A stretch of DNA of 64,000 nucleotides, taken from Platerodrilus igneus (lineage: Eukaryota > Arthropoda > Insecta > Coleoptera > Lycidae). The notes below the pieces were generated by a model. The model worked only from the letters and a program-made list of their open reading frames with translations, ran no database searches and had not been told where the DNA came from. The translations under genes were made by a program, and so were the position numbers. Numbering within the stretch: the stretch's first letter is position 1; each line of letters begins with the position of its first letter. The stretch is taken from assembly GCA_036346225.1 (NCBI GenBank), contig JARFIW010001215.1, positions 3,048,501-3,112,500 of the forward strand. The letters run 5' to 3'. Shown here one piece after another: positions 12,967 to 23,400 of this stretch.

Positions 12967-13365
12967 ATGGAAGACAGTCAGAATGATCTATTCGACGTGC
13001 CATCAGAATACTCCCTTGATATGCCCGCAGGACTGCTCGAGTGCTTAAAAATAAATTTAGTGGTCTAGATCAACTTCGCCGACAACAATCAGAGGTTGGA
13101 AAGTACAAACACTAAAGAACCGACATCTTATCTACTACTCGATGACTAAGCGACATACGTCTGGTAAATCGGATTATAAAGATCTATGGAAGACTTTAGT
13201 ATACCTCAAGGGCCGGATGATCCAATTTTAAGACAAAAAGTTGACCATACGCAAGATCGGTTGTGGTTTGATGGGTTGGACTGGATGGTGTTACGAAATA
13301 TACTATAGATACTGCTCCAGAAAACCGGGGTCCAGTTTTTGGTGTGTGGTCACAATTCAAGTTAT
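12967..13365 (+). pseudogene. OARD1/TARG1-like macrodomain relic in the Gypsy element
   Basis: After the integrase end, a plus frame from ATG 12967 gives MEDSQNDLFDVPSEYSL then MPAGL, resembling the first strand of OARD1-type macrodomains. After a gap, another frame gives RHLIYYSMTKRHTSGKSDYK, DLWKTLVYLKG and KLTIRKIGCGLMGW. These match the family order (R-Y-x-Y-Y-L-x-T-K, K-x-x-Y-x-x-L, then IGCGLD-x-L-x-W). Stops and shifts make it non-functional. Macrodomains bind or hydrolyse ADP-ribose. Its place between integrase and the polypurine tract suggests it was an accessory gene of the retroelement. Confidence 0.65.
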
Positions 13366-13492
13366 ATGTAGCATGCTATGGAGAGTGTTGATTTCTACTT
13401 CAACATGGTAACTGCAGAAATGGGCCGGTCTCTCCTTACAACCACGGGTTCTTCAAACGTCAGACTCACATAGTGTTTGGGACAGAACAGCT

Positions 13493-13700
13493 TTAAGGGG
13501 AGGGGCAGTGTAGCGCCTATAGTTACCTGAATAATTATATTAGAACATAACGCGTCATTTGTGCACAAAGAATGGTCGATTGTCCCTTGCGACGTTACGC
13601 CTTTCAAATGAATGATTTACGGGTACAAGAGTTTGCACTTAAGTGTTATTTATATTACAATAGGTACATTTGAGAATGTAATTTGATAATATTTTCGTAT
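13493..13700 (+). other. Gypsy polypurine tract and start of 3' LTR
   Basis: TTAAGGGGAGGGGCAG at 13493-13508 is immediately followed by TGTAGCGCC at 13509, the classic polypurine tract/LTR junction of Ty3/Gypsy elements. The LTR's other end is not defined; it may stop near 13700 where RTE sequence begins. Confidence 0.65.
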
Positions 13701-13707
13701 ATTGTAG

Positions 13708-14210
13708 ATTATCATCATCATTAGGTCTTCAGTCCTCGAACTGGTTAGACGCGTACCATCATTGTTTTCTATTCTGAACTAACCTACACATTTCCCTGAA
13801 ATTTTCACAGTCTGCATCTATCACTGTCTGATCTAGATCTACATCTACCTCTTTTTTCGTATCTCTTCTTGTAATATATCCCATATTATTTCCCAAAAAT
13901 GCCTTAGCAAGTATTCTGCCCTTCTATTTCTCCTATTTTTTTCCACAGATATCCTTGTTCACCTACTATTTCTATAACCTACTTGTTATTAACTTGGTCT
14001 GTCCATGTTATCATCCTCATACATTGGAAGCACAGCATTCCAAAAGGCTGCTGCCGTTTTTCTGTCTGCTTTTCCGACAGCCCGTATTCCATAGACATAC
14101 CTGGGCTGTGCTCCACACATACGCTTACAACAATTTTCTTCTTATTTCTATGTTTGTTGTCTTTCATCATAGGCGCTGTTCTTTCTTGTTAGATTCAGTT
14201 CGGTCCCCTA
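13708..14210 (-). mobile_element. RTE LINE, 3' fragment
   Basis: This parallels the 3' portion of the longer RTE copy at 14760-15260. It has the same ..CTACACATTTCCCTGAAATT.. segment, the C-terminal RT codons and a 3' end at the ATCATCATCAT run (13710). It is decayed, with no usable frame. The plus-strand open frame here (13955-14401) is antisense noise. Confidence 0.7.
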
Positions 14211-14755
14211 GTATTGTTTTACAATTATATACCCTATTTCTCCGACATTCAGTGGTTGTGGAGGGGGGTAAGCAGCCTGTGGCTGCCAAGTTCCCCCAGT
14301 ACTTGAACATTTACCAATTTAATATTTTTTCCAATACATCCTTTTCCATAGTCAACATTAGTTACAGATATTTCACAACCAACACCTGTAGTTGTTTATA
14401 ATAATCATCAGATTTATCTGCGCTTATTTTTTCGTCATTAAGTTTTCCGTCTCAAAGCTGGTTGGACACGTACCTGCACTTATTTATATTCTGAGCGAGC
14501 CTACACAGTTTTCTGAAATTCTCACACAGCCTGTATACAGCTCGGTTTCCCTTCTATTGTTTTCTAATATATGCACTATTTCACCGTGATTCAGTGAAGG
14601 GGGTTAAGCAGCTTGTGGTTGCCAAGATCCCCAACACTTAGACATTTGCCGAATTAATAGTTTTTTAGTAAATCCTTTCACACAATTAACATTATTAGAG
14701 AATATTGCCCAACCAATACTTGTAGTTGCTTATAATAATCATCATGTTTAAGTAC
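14200..14755 (-). repeat. Duplicated 200-bp unit plus a short RTE 3' fragment
   Basis: A block with GTGGTTG..CCAAG and ..CACCTGTAGTTG.TTATAATAATCATCA occurs at about 14214-14410 and again at 14548-14750. Between the copies lies a third RTE 3' piece (14420-14540). The region is therefore a stack of RTE 3' ends with the same attached sequence. Confidence 0.6.
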
Positions 14756-14759
14756 AGTT

Positions 14760-16979
14760 ACTTTTCCGTCAATAGTTTATCCATCTTGGGACTGGCTGGA
14801 TGCGTATCTCCATTGATTTCTATTCTGAGCTAGCTACACATTTCCCTGAAATTCTTACAGCCCACATCTTTCACTATCTGTGTGCAGTAGTCTATCCTAG
14901 TTTTACCTGACCTTTTCTTTTTTCCTATCTCTGCTTCTAATATATCCCGCACTATTCCCTCATGCCGTAGTATGTGGCCTATCATCCTATCTCTCCTATT
15001 TTTTTTACCATTTTCCACATATTTCTTTCTTCCTCTACCATTTTTAATGCCTCTTCGTTCTTAACTTTGTCTGTCCATGATATCTTCATCATACGTCTGT
15101 GGCACCACATTTCAAAGGCTTCCTACCTTTTTCTTGTCCGCTTCTCCTACTGTCCAGGCTTCACAGCCGTACAGTGCTGTGCTCCAAACATATGCTTTTA
15201 GCAATTTTTTCCTTGTTTATATGTTTGTTGTCTTTAAACTCAGTAGTTGCTTTTCTTGTTAAATGTAGTACGACCTTGTGCTAATGTTTGTTTTATATCT
15301 TTTGCGCTTTTCCCATCTTGCGTTATTTGGCTTCCTAGGTAGCAAAAATCCTTAATCTCTTGTAAGTGCGTGTTACATATTTGTATTTTTGTTTTTGATT
15401 TATTTTCCCCTCCTTTGCATACTAGTACTTTAGTTTTATTTTTATTAATTTTCATACCGTATCTCTCTCTTAGAACCGTTTCCATTTCATTAAAGGCAGC
15501 TTCTAACTCTTCCTTGCTAGATGCTAATACCGCTATATCATCTGCAAATCTGAGCAAATCAATCTTTTGTCCCTGCATAGTAATTCCAAATGTCTTCCTG
15601 CATTTGACAGTATTCATTGCCTCTTCAAGGTACAAATTAAAGGCACATCCCTGTCTCATCCCTTTCCTAATGTTTACTTCTTTACGTTCCTGCTCTAATT
15701 CTATTACTGCTGTTTGCTCTTTGAATAAGCTATGTACTACTCGTCTATCCCCATAACTCATTTCAATCTTTTTGAGTATTTCGAACATTTTTCTCCATTT
15801 TACATTTTCCAATTTTTTTTACAGATCTACAAACCGTATATACACGCTTTCCCCTTCTTCTATTGTTTTCTCCATTATCACTCTCCGAGCTAAAATAGCC
15901 TCCCGTGTTCCTCTGTTTCGCCTAAACCCAAATTTATCTTCTCCTAGTATTTCTTCAGCTCGTTTTTCCATTCGTCTTTGTACAATTCTAGTTAATATTT
16001 TTGACACACGTGCTCTCAAACTTATTGTTCAAAATTTTTCACATCTATCCGCGCCTTTTTTTTTTGGTATAGTTACTATGGTTACGTTTGAAATCTTTGG
16101 ATATCATACATATAGCTTACAAGTTGGAAAAGACGTTCTGTTACTGCTTGTCCAGCGGCTTTTAGAGTTTCTGCTTGCACTTTATCTATACCCGGCGCCT
16201 TACCATTTTTCAGACTCTTTAATGCTAATTCAAACTCATCTCTAAGTATAGGATATCCCAAGTTATCATTTTCAATGTTCGATTCCTGTTCTAATGCTGT
16301 TAGTTCCTCTCCTGCTTATAAATTCCCTATATATTCTTGCCATCTGCCCACGTTCTCTACATTTTCTGTAATGGCTTTTCCCCCACGCTCTTTATATTTT
16401 TGCTATACAGTTTTATATCCCTAAAATTCATTCTAATTAGTTTATATGCTACATATGTCTTTCCTACTTCCACCTTAGTTTGTACCTCTTTGCGCATTTC
16501 ATCAATCCATTGTTCTTTAGCTTTCCAGCATTTGTAAATAATTTCCCATTTTATGGCTTTGTATCTCTGTTTTCCTGTTTCGTCTGATCTATTTTTGTAT
16601 TTTCGTCTTTCTTCTATTAGATTCAGGATATTCTTTATTATCCATGGTTTCTTGTTTTCTTTTTGTGTATACCACAGAATATCTCTGGCCGCCATGTCTA
16701 GGCTGGATTTAATGTTATTCCATTTTGTTTCTACTTCCTTAGTATCGGATATTTTCCCGATATCTTTCAGCAATTAATTTGACTTGTTTTCTAATCTTTC
16801 TTGAATATCTTTATCTTATAGTTTCCCTAAGTCAAAGTGCCTTTTCCCTTTCTTTTTTCAAATTTTTAAGTTTAAGGACGGCCTTCATAATTACGATGTC
16901 GTGGTCAGTGTCGATATCTGCTTCTGGTAGCTTCTACTGTCCTTTACTTGATTCCTAAACCGTTGTCTAACAAGAATGA
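14760..16979 (-). mobile_element. RTE-type LINE, RT-encoding copy
   Basis: On minus, 16773-16357 is the endonuclease-RT linker, 16019-15819 the RT fingers (FGFRRNRGTREAILARRVIM) and 15812-15240 the palm: MRQGCAFNLYLEEAMN as motif B with an internal deletion, LLRFADDIAVLAS as motif C, and KDFCYLGSQITQDGKSAKDI. The frame 15018-14830 is the typical RTE C-terminal tail (RMIGHILRHEGIVRDILEAE). The 5' end is cut at about 16979, inside the endonuclease C-terminus, where it meets an R1/LOA-like copy on the other strand. It is the best-preserved RTE RT in the window but not functional. Confidence 0.82.
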
Positions 16980-19905
16980 ACTAACCACCAAGCGGGCAAA
17001 AACGCGTAACCTAGGCGCCGCTATCAACGCGCCTCGGGAGAAATAAGAGAACAACGGAGAATAGAATACATTCAAAGTTTCTGCGAATAAAAGATATTAA
17101 TAGAAGAAACGCGAAAAAAAAATTCAAATAATTCTGCACGCGAAACTCAGAGATAAAAACTTGGGGAACCGCATACCGCGTAATAAGGGGTAAACAACAA
17201 ATCCTGAATATATGGAAGGTTTTAAATCTACGGCGGAATATTTATTAGAGAAATTCTTCCCTTCGGATAATCCTTAGGAGGATGAGGGGTGGCACGATTT
17301 AGTACATCAGAAAGCTACGGAGGCGCAAGGAACAGGTGCCGATAAGGCAATTCTAGTTTACGAGGTCGTCTCTTAGGAGGATGAACCATAAGAAGGCACC
17401 GGAGCATGACGGAATCACTACAGACGCTGCTGTGAAGGCGTACCTGCTAGCCCCGTGTATGTTTGCCGGGTTGTTTAATCTTTGTCTAGAAAGGGCGTCT
17501 TTCCGCGTTGCTGGAAAGTCCAGAACGTGAAATTCATACATAAACCTAAAAAGGCGGATGCGTCAGACCCGGGCAGCTATCGTCCAATGAGCTTGCTAAC
17601 GGTGCCGACGAAAGCTTTTGATTGCGTTATTACTACCCGAGTTGAGCATTTAGTGCGTGACAGCGGCGGTTTTAATAACCGACAGTTCGGTTTTATGGAA
17701 GAAAAGTCGACTATCGACGCATTAGAGTTCGTTGTCGGGGAAATTAAGCAGGCGAGAGATGCAAAGAAGTATTGTGTCGTTGTTGCTTTGGACATTTCAG
17801 GAGCATTTGATGCTCCTGGTGGCCATTGATTGTTTGCGAGTTGGAAAATAGGGGTTGTCCGCGAAACTTGATGTCTTTGGTAAAGAGTTATTTCTCGGGC
17901 CGATCGGTACAGGTTGAAATTCCGGGTGAAGTTTTGTCGCGTGAGGTGGAAAGGAGATGTCCGCAGGGGTCATGCTCTGGTCCCACATTTTGGAAGTTGT
18001 TGTATGAGAGCATCTTTAGGATCAAGTTGCCCACAGGATGCTTAATCGTTGGGTTTGCGGATGATACGCTTTTAAATGTCAGATCGAAATTGTTAACGGA
18101 TATGCGCACAAAACCGAACGATGCGCTTAATAAACTACACGAATGGTCACAGGCGGTAAAATTAAAATTTAACACCGCGAAGTCAGAGGCGCTTTATTTC
18201 GGAAAGAAATCGGGACAGCGACCCCTAGGCTAGAGCTGGGAGGGGAGAAAATACTGTTTAAGGAAGCAATTACATACCTCGGGGTAAAGATTGACAATAA
18301 GTTAAATTAGAAAGCTCACGTGCAATACATTAAAAGCAAAGGCAGCGAAATATCAAACAAAATGATGGCGGCGGCAAAAATCAACTGGTGTTTTAAGGGC
18401 GAATCGCTGAGGACGATTTATGCCGGAGCAAATGAGTCGGCAATGCTGTAGGTAGCTTCTGTATTGGCGGAAGGTTGTAAAGTCCGGCAGATGCGTCAAT
18501 TGACGAGCGTACAACGCATAACCGCGGTGAAAGCGACCAGGACGTACAGAACCACCTCCACGTAGGCGGTCCTGGTGATCAGTAGGACTGTCCCTATCGA
18601 ATATATCGATAGGGAGATTAGAGATAGCAGATTGATAAATATAAGGAAAGGGCGTAAAATTATCGAAGATATTCATCTTGGTAATAGGGAGGTAGAAAGA
18701 AAGATGTTGTATCGGAGTTGAGGCACCCGGCAGATACTAGAGGAATCGAGTTTGTAGAAGGCGATGGGGACGCGACGAGTATCAGAATTTACACGGACGG
18801 TTCACGAATGGATGACGGGCAAGCAGGCGCGGCGTTTGTCGTATTTAAGCAGGAAAGGGAGGTGTTTCGGTTTCAAACCAAACTCGCAAACTGGAGCACT
18901 ATCTTCCAGTGCGAATTGGTAGCCATACGAGAAGCTATCGATTACGTAATAAACCACCCGGCTAGAGATGAATATTGTATAATCAGCGACAGTAAATTAG
19001 CGCTGACAGCTTTAACAAACATGAACACCTCGACAGATCTCCAGGTGGACGTCTGGAGGATAGCGCATACGGTGCTCGAGTTTCGACGTTCAAAGTTCTG
19101 TTGGGTTAGGTCGCACGATGGTAACGTAGGGAATGATAGAGCTGACGAATCAGCTAAAAGAGGCCGCCGCGGGCGACTTTCGAATATTACATTCGTCGAT
19201 ACCGAGGTCTCAAATTAAAAGAAAACTGCGTGAAAAATACAATTTGACAATGGGAAGAGAGGTGGAACAACGCTGCCACGGGCAGGTTGACTCACAAATT
19301 CATACCGAGCATAGAAGCTAGAGGTAAGATCGAGGTGAAGCTCGATCATAAAATGGTGCAACTGTTAACAGGACAGAGCGCCCTGAAAGCGTATTTACAA
19401 AGAGTCGGTTTAACCTATAATGACTGCTGCGAGTGTGGGGAGGGCGCAGAAAGCGAAGAGCACGTGCTTTTCGACTGTCCACTAGAGGTGGCAAATCGGG
19501 GGTTAGCTAATATGAAATTAGCTATCGCAGGGCTAGCATGGCCAAAGAGCCTAGAGGAAGTCGGGGAAGTGGCTAACCAGAAGGCGTTCTGGACCGCCTT
19601 CAAAGAATTTTCGGGAAGGGTCACGAGATTGGACGGTGATAACCGCGCGTAAATCGGAAAGTGAAGGGAGGGCGGAGGGAGGATTGGAAAACTTTAACTT
19701 TGACTTGGCGTGAAAAATGATATGAGCATGATAACCATAACCTGTAAAAAAAGATAAAAAAGAAAAATTATAAAAATAAAAAATAATAATAAATATATAA
19801 AAATAATAATCAAAAGTCTAATATGCACGGCAAACCCCCACACTACTAAAGCAATCGCTATCCCACCATCTACGCGCGGAAAATCGGTAATAAACTAAAA
19901 CAAAT
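16979..19905 (+). mobile_element. R1/LOA-like LINE, 5'-truncated copy A
   Basis: Homologous to copy B (35200-41400, minus). It starts inside the linker before RT (..ELTTKRAKTRNL..). RT fingers/palm are in 17482-17829 (VVVALDISGAFDAPGG, motif A) and 17826-18233 (RRCPQGSCSGPTFWKLLY, motif B; VGFADDTLL, motif C), separated by a frameshift at about 17812. An RNase H-like domain lies in 18718-19218 (IRIYTDGSRMDDGQAGAAFV, QCELVAIREAID, IISDSKLAL). A C-terminal Cys/His motif is in 19287-19652 (CCECGEGAESEEHVLFDCP). The 3' UTR runs to about 19905 and shares GGAAAATCGGTAATAAA-like text with copy B. Several stops and shifts; inactive. Confidence 0.85.
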
Positions 19906-19924
19906 AAATAATAACAAACTAAAT

Positions 19925-22280
19925 CACTAACAGACGACTATACAAAATCCTCATTAACACCACGAGAAAACAGCACTACCTTGACATAATTCACGATCAA
20001 CACACAAATCCCTGGAGTACGTACCGTAAACTAATCAAACCTCCTTCCACACACATCCTTACAGCCATTTCAACTACAATCCCTTCCACATTTAAGCAAA
20101 CAATGTTTACCCTCTTAGATACAGCAATACCTTCGGCTCCTCTTGACGTACCAACCCAACGGCAACAACGCATAATTGGCAACACTCTATCCCTACCAGA
20201 CACGGACCCAGACACAGACCTAGAACTCTCCCTCTTAGATTCCTTCGTTAAAAAGCTAAACCCCATAAAGCCTCCGGCCCAGACCTCATCACCAACCTGA
20301 TCCTACAAAAATCCTGGCCCTTCATTAGAGAATCCACACACCTACTATTCCAAAAATGCCTCTCTCTGGGATTTTCCCTGACCCATTTAAATATGCTTCC
20401 ATCTCCCTTATACTCAAACCCAATAAACCTCCCGAAGACCCCAAATCCTACAGACCTATTGCACTCCTTCCAACACTTGGCAAACTGCTTGAACATACCA
20501 TCCTATACAAACTAAACTCACACATACAACGTCATTCATTACTCTCACCTAACCAACACGTCTTTCGCTCTGGGCATAGCGCCGAACGTACTATCCGCTC
20601 CCTAATTCAAACAGTCCAAACATCCCTTTATACATACGTAGTCTCCTTATTCCTCGACTTCCACTCAGCCTTCGATCTCCTTTGGTGGCCCAACTTTCTC
20701 AATCAACTTAAACAAGCCAATTTCCCTTGCAACCTTTACCTCTTAATAAAATCCTTTCTCTCATCCCGAACAGCCATCCTAACCTCCAATTTCCACTTGG
20801 TTACTAAACCTCTCACCCAAGGATGTCTACAAGGTTCCCGTTTTTCACCTACCCTATGGAACCTCGCAATCAATCCTTTCTTAGACCTCAATAACCCAAA
20901 CACCTCCACCTTCGCTTACGCCGATGACGTAGTTTTCTTTATCCACGGCAATACTCGTGCCTCTATTGAATCCACCGCTTCCGTTCTAATTAATTCAATT
21001 GAATCCTGTTCTTCTTTAAACAGACAACCACTCTCCCCATCTAAAACAAAAATGCTCTTGCTCAAAGGCTACCTCAGCCCAAACCGAAATCCTAAGATTC
21101 ACATCCTTAACACACCAATTTCCCTCTCAATAACAGCTCCCTACCTTGGACTCCACATTGACACACGCCTAAAAATGAACTCCAATCTCTCCAAACTTCG
21201 AACCAAAACACAAATCATACTCCATAACATAGTTCACGCTCTCACAAAGTCAGTCCATCTCACCAATCCAACACGAGCACTAATCATTAACCACATCATA
21301 ATCCTCATCATCAGATACGCAGTAGAATCTGGGCTCCCACTTACACCCCCCTCTTCCAGACGTACGCTCAACACGATCATAAGACCTTTCCTACTGTACA
21401 CCTCAAGAGCGTACAGAACCACCTCCACAGCGTGCTTGTATACCCTGCTTCAAATCCCTCCGATCGAAATCCAACTAAACTCCTCACTTCAAATCCGAAA
21501 CCTTAAACATAACCTACCAATCATCCTACACGACAGAACACTTCACAATGATGAATACCGTACTCTCCCTAAAACTGACATAAAATCCCGAATACATAAC
21601 TCCCTACACCATTCCTGGCAAGATCTTTGGTCCCGCTCTACCACCGGCAGATATACATTTGATATCTTCCCTGATATCACAAACATCCCTCCACATATTC
21701 CTTTCTCTAATCCCCCTACAATACAATTTCTGTCCGGCCATGGAAACTTCCGTAATAAACTACATAAATTCCATTTAACTCCTTCTCCTCACTGTCCTTG
21801 CAACAATCAATCTCTAGAAACCCGACAACACCTGATATACTCCTGTCTTTTAACCTCTCTACTACAAATCAACCTCAAGCAATCTACAAACTTTGACCCG
21901 TTCTCCCCACTTCCAAACATAAACTTCCTAGTCACTAACTACCCTCAAGAATTAAACCATTTCCTAAATGAAATCCTTTTAACCAAACAGACCACCGACA
22001 ACCAGCGGCACTAACACACTTAATATACACTCTTGCAATTCACTACCACATCACACTTACACTTGCACTATGCACACAATCAGCCCCACGTTACGTGCAC
22101 AGTCGACGACAAAGGTAGGGGCACAAATCCCCTTCACCAAATCTTTAAGAACCCCGGTTGTCAGGAATTATGAATTCTAAGGACTTAAACACATGTAAAT
22201 AATATAATGTACGGCTAGTATGGGCTCTGGCCTAGGTATAGTCCACAATAAAGTATTTTATCTATCTATCTATCTATCAA
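19925..22280 (+). mobile_element. LINE 3' part with (TATC)n tail
   Basis: Upstream RT finger codons are present in shifted frames (19930-20350; ASGPDLITNLILQKSWPF in one frame), then the open RT frame 20356-22014. Then comes a 3' UTR with TATGGGCTCTGGCCTAGG, CACAATAAA and a (TATC)n tail at 22259-22278. Related but more decayed copies lie at 45440-46720 (minus) and 46870-49060 (plus), and its 3'-UTR motif recurs at about 49004 and 49500. Confidence 0.75.
20356..22014 (+). CDS. Non-LTR retrotransposon reverse transcriptase, C-terminal 552 codons, uninterrupted
   Basis: The frame encodes RT palm and thumb. Early residues have a fingers motif (LILKPNKPPEDPKSYRPIAL), motif A is SLFLDFHSAFDLLWW, motif B QGCLQGSRFSPTLWNLAINP and motif C TFAYADDVVFF with both Asp kept. 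Near the C-terminus is a Cys/His knuckle-like CPCNNQSLETRQHLIYSC. No RNase H is seen after RT, which with the knuckle fits R1/Jockey-like LINEs lacking RNase H. The ATG is probably an internal Met, since decayed RT fingers lie just upstream in other frames (frameshifts at about 20270 and 20360), so it is a truncated remnant rather than a whole gene. The endonuclease and ORF1 are missing. Confidence 0.78.
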   Translation: MPLSGIFPDPFKYASISLILKPNKPPEDPKSYRPIALLPTLGKLLEHTILYKLNSHIQRHSLLSPNQHVFRSGHSAERTIRSLIQTVQTSLYTYVVSLFLDFHSAFDLLWWPNFLNQLKQANFPCNLYLLIKSFLSSRTAILTSNFHLVTKPLTQGCLQGSRFSPTLWNLAINPFLDLNNPNTSTFAYADDVVFFIHGNTRASIESTASVLINSIESCSSLNRQPLSPSKTKMLLLKGYLSPNRNPKIHILNTPISLSITAPYLGLHIDTRLKMNSNLSKLRTKTQIILHNIVHALTKSVHLTNPTRALIINHIIILIIRYAVESGLPLTPPSSRRTLNTIIRPFLLYTSRAYRTTSTACLYTLLQIPPIEIQLNSSLQIRNLKHNLPIILHDRTLHNDEYRTLPKTDIKSRIHNSLHHSWQDLWSRSTTGRYTFDIFPDITNIPPHIPFSNPPTIQFLSGHGNFRNKLHKFHLTPSPHCPCNNQSLETRQHLIYSCLLTSLLQINLKQSTNFDPFSPLPNINFLVTNYPQELNHFLNEILLTKQTTDNQRH

Positions 22281-22282
22281 AG

Positions 22283-22480
22283 TAAATCAGAAAACCTCAT
22301 TAATTTAAATCAGTGTAATAAATAAAGAAATAAAATAGAGTGAAACCCGCATCCCCCCTTCCGACTTTTAAAGTGATAGTGATTGTGACCTCCCCCCAAC
22401 CCAAACGTAGTTTCTTCGGGTGGAGCATTGGGGACGTGGCCGCAAGTATAGCGGCCTTTATTCAAATTATAATGTCTAAC
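22283..22480. repeat. Two short interspersed repeat blocks with a GC-rich hairpin
   Basis: 22283-22402 recurs inverted at about 34970-35115 (shared: CCTCATTAATTTAAATCAG-like, AAATAGAGTGAAAC, GTGATAGTGATTGTGA). 22414-22480 recurs inverted at about 33998-34070 (shared: GGGGACGTGGCCGCAAGTAT then AGCGGCC, and a GGTGGAGCATTGG end). The second block contains a GGCCGC/GCGGCC hairpin with a short loop. The CCAATGCTCCACCCG end is also shared with the SINE-like repeat at 1634-1870. Confidence 0.65.
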
Positions 22481-23400
22481 AAGAATGTAATCCATTTGAT
22501 GTCTTCTTATATCTCCCGGCATCTTCCACGTATATCGTCTTCTAATATGATGTTGAAATAATGTGTTTGAGATGATTAAATTGTTCTTGTCGCAAAATTC
22601 TACCAGCCTGTTTCCCCTATCATTTCTTGTGCCTAAACTAAATAAACCTACTACCGCTCTTTCCCTTCCCTCACCTACCACTGCATTAAAATCCCCCGTA
22701 ATTATTAAATTTTCATGTCCTTTTATGTATCTTAATATGTCTTCAATATCTTTGTAGATCGCTTCTACTTCTTCGTCACTGTAGTTAGAGGTGGGCATGT
22801 AAACTTGTATTATTACTGTGTTTACCGGTTTAAATTCTAATCTAACCATGTGTCCTCTTTCGTTCTTTTGTAAGCAATTTTCTACACAGTATCCTATCTT
22901 TTTCCGCATAACTATGCCTACACCCAAATTTTCTTCCTTTGCTTCTGTATAAATTACCCTGAAGTCTCCACTCCAAAAATCCCCCGCCTCTGGCCACCGA
23001 ACTTCACTGATCCCTATTCATTTCGATTTTTAGGTTCTCTAGCTTACCTATTTGCCTCATACTTCTAACATGCCACGCTCCGATTCGCAGAATGTTCCCG
23101 ACTCTTATTCTGAACTATCCAATCGCATCCTCCGAAGTAATCCCCAACCGGAGATCCGAATGGGGGACTATTTTAACTCCGGAATATTTTACCCCAGAGA
23201 ATGCCATCATTTTATTATAATTTAGGTACGCTGTGTACTTGGGAGGTAATGCGGTGGTTTCCCGTTGCCTACCACATTGCGGTAGCGTGTCTTAGTCTGC
23301 CATACCGACCCCTATAGTCTCTGCCAATCTAAGTACCACTGCCCTCTTTCGGGAACTTGTCTTAGTCTGGTTCCTCACTAACGTCCCTACTAGTTTAGTT
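22472..23400 (-). mobile_element. RTE LINE, 5' leader and endonuclease fragment
   Basis: The minus frame ending near 22472 (ATG 22927) encodes an apurinic-endonuclease-type domain: FKPVNTVIIQVYMPTSNYSD, ENLIITGDFNAVVGEGRE, GTRNDRGNRLVEFCDKNNLI, RRRYTWKMPGD, HQMDYILV. GDFN and the MDYILV end are typical of the RTE endonuclease. Upstream (23000-23400) is the leader shared with copies at 1-200 and 2440-2640. The copy is cut at about 22472 by the neighbouring repeat block, so the linker and RT are missing. Confidence 0.82.

Noticed and set aside
13955..16777. Plus-strand open frames rich in Phe/Leu/Ser
   Set aside because: Antisense of RTE reverse transcriptase on minus.
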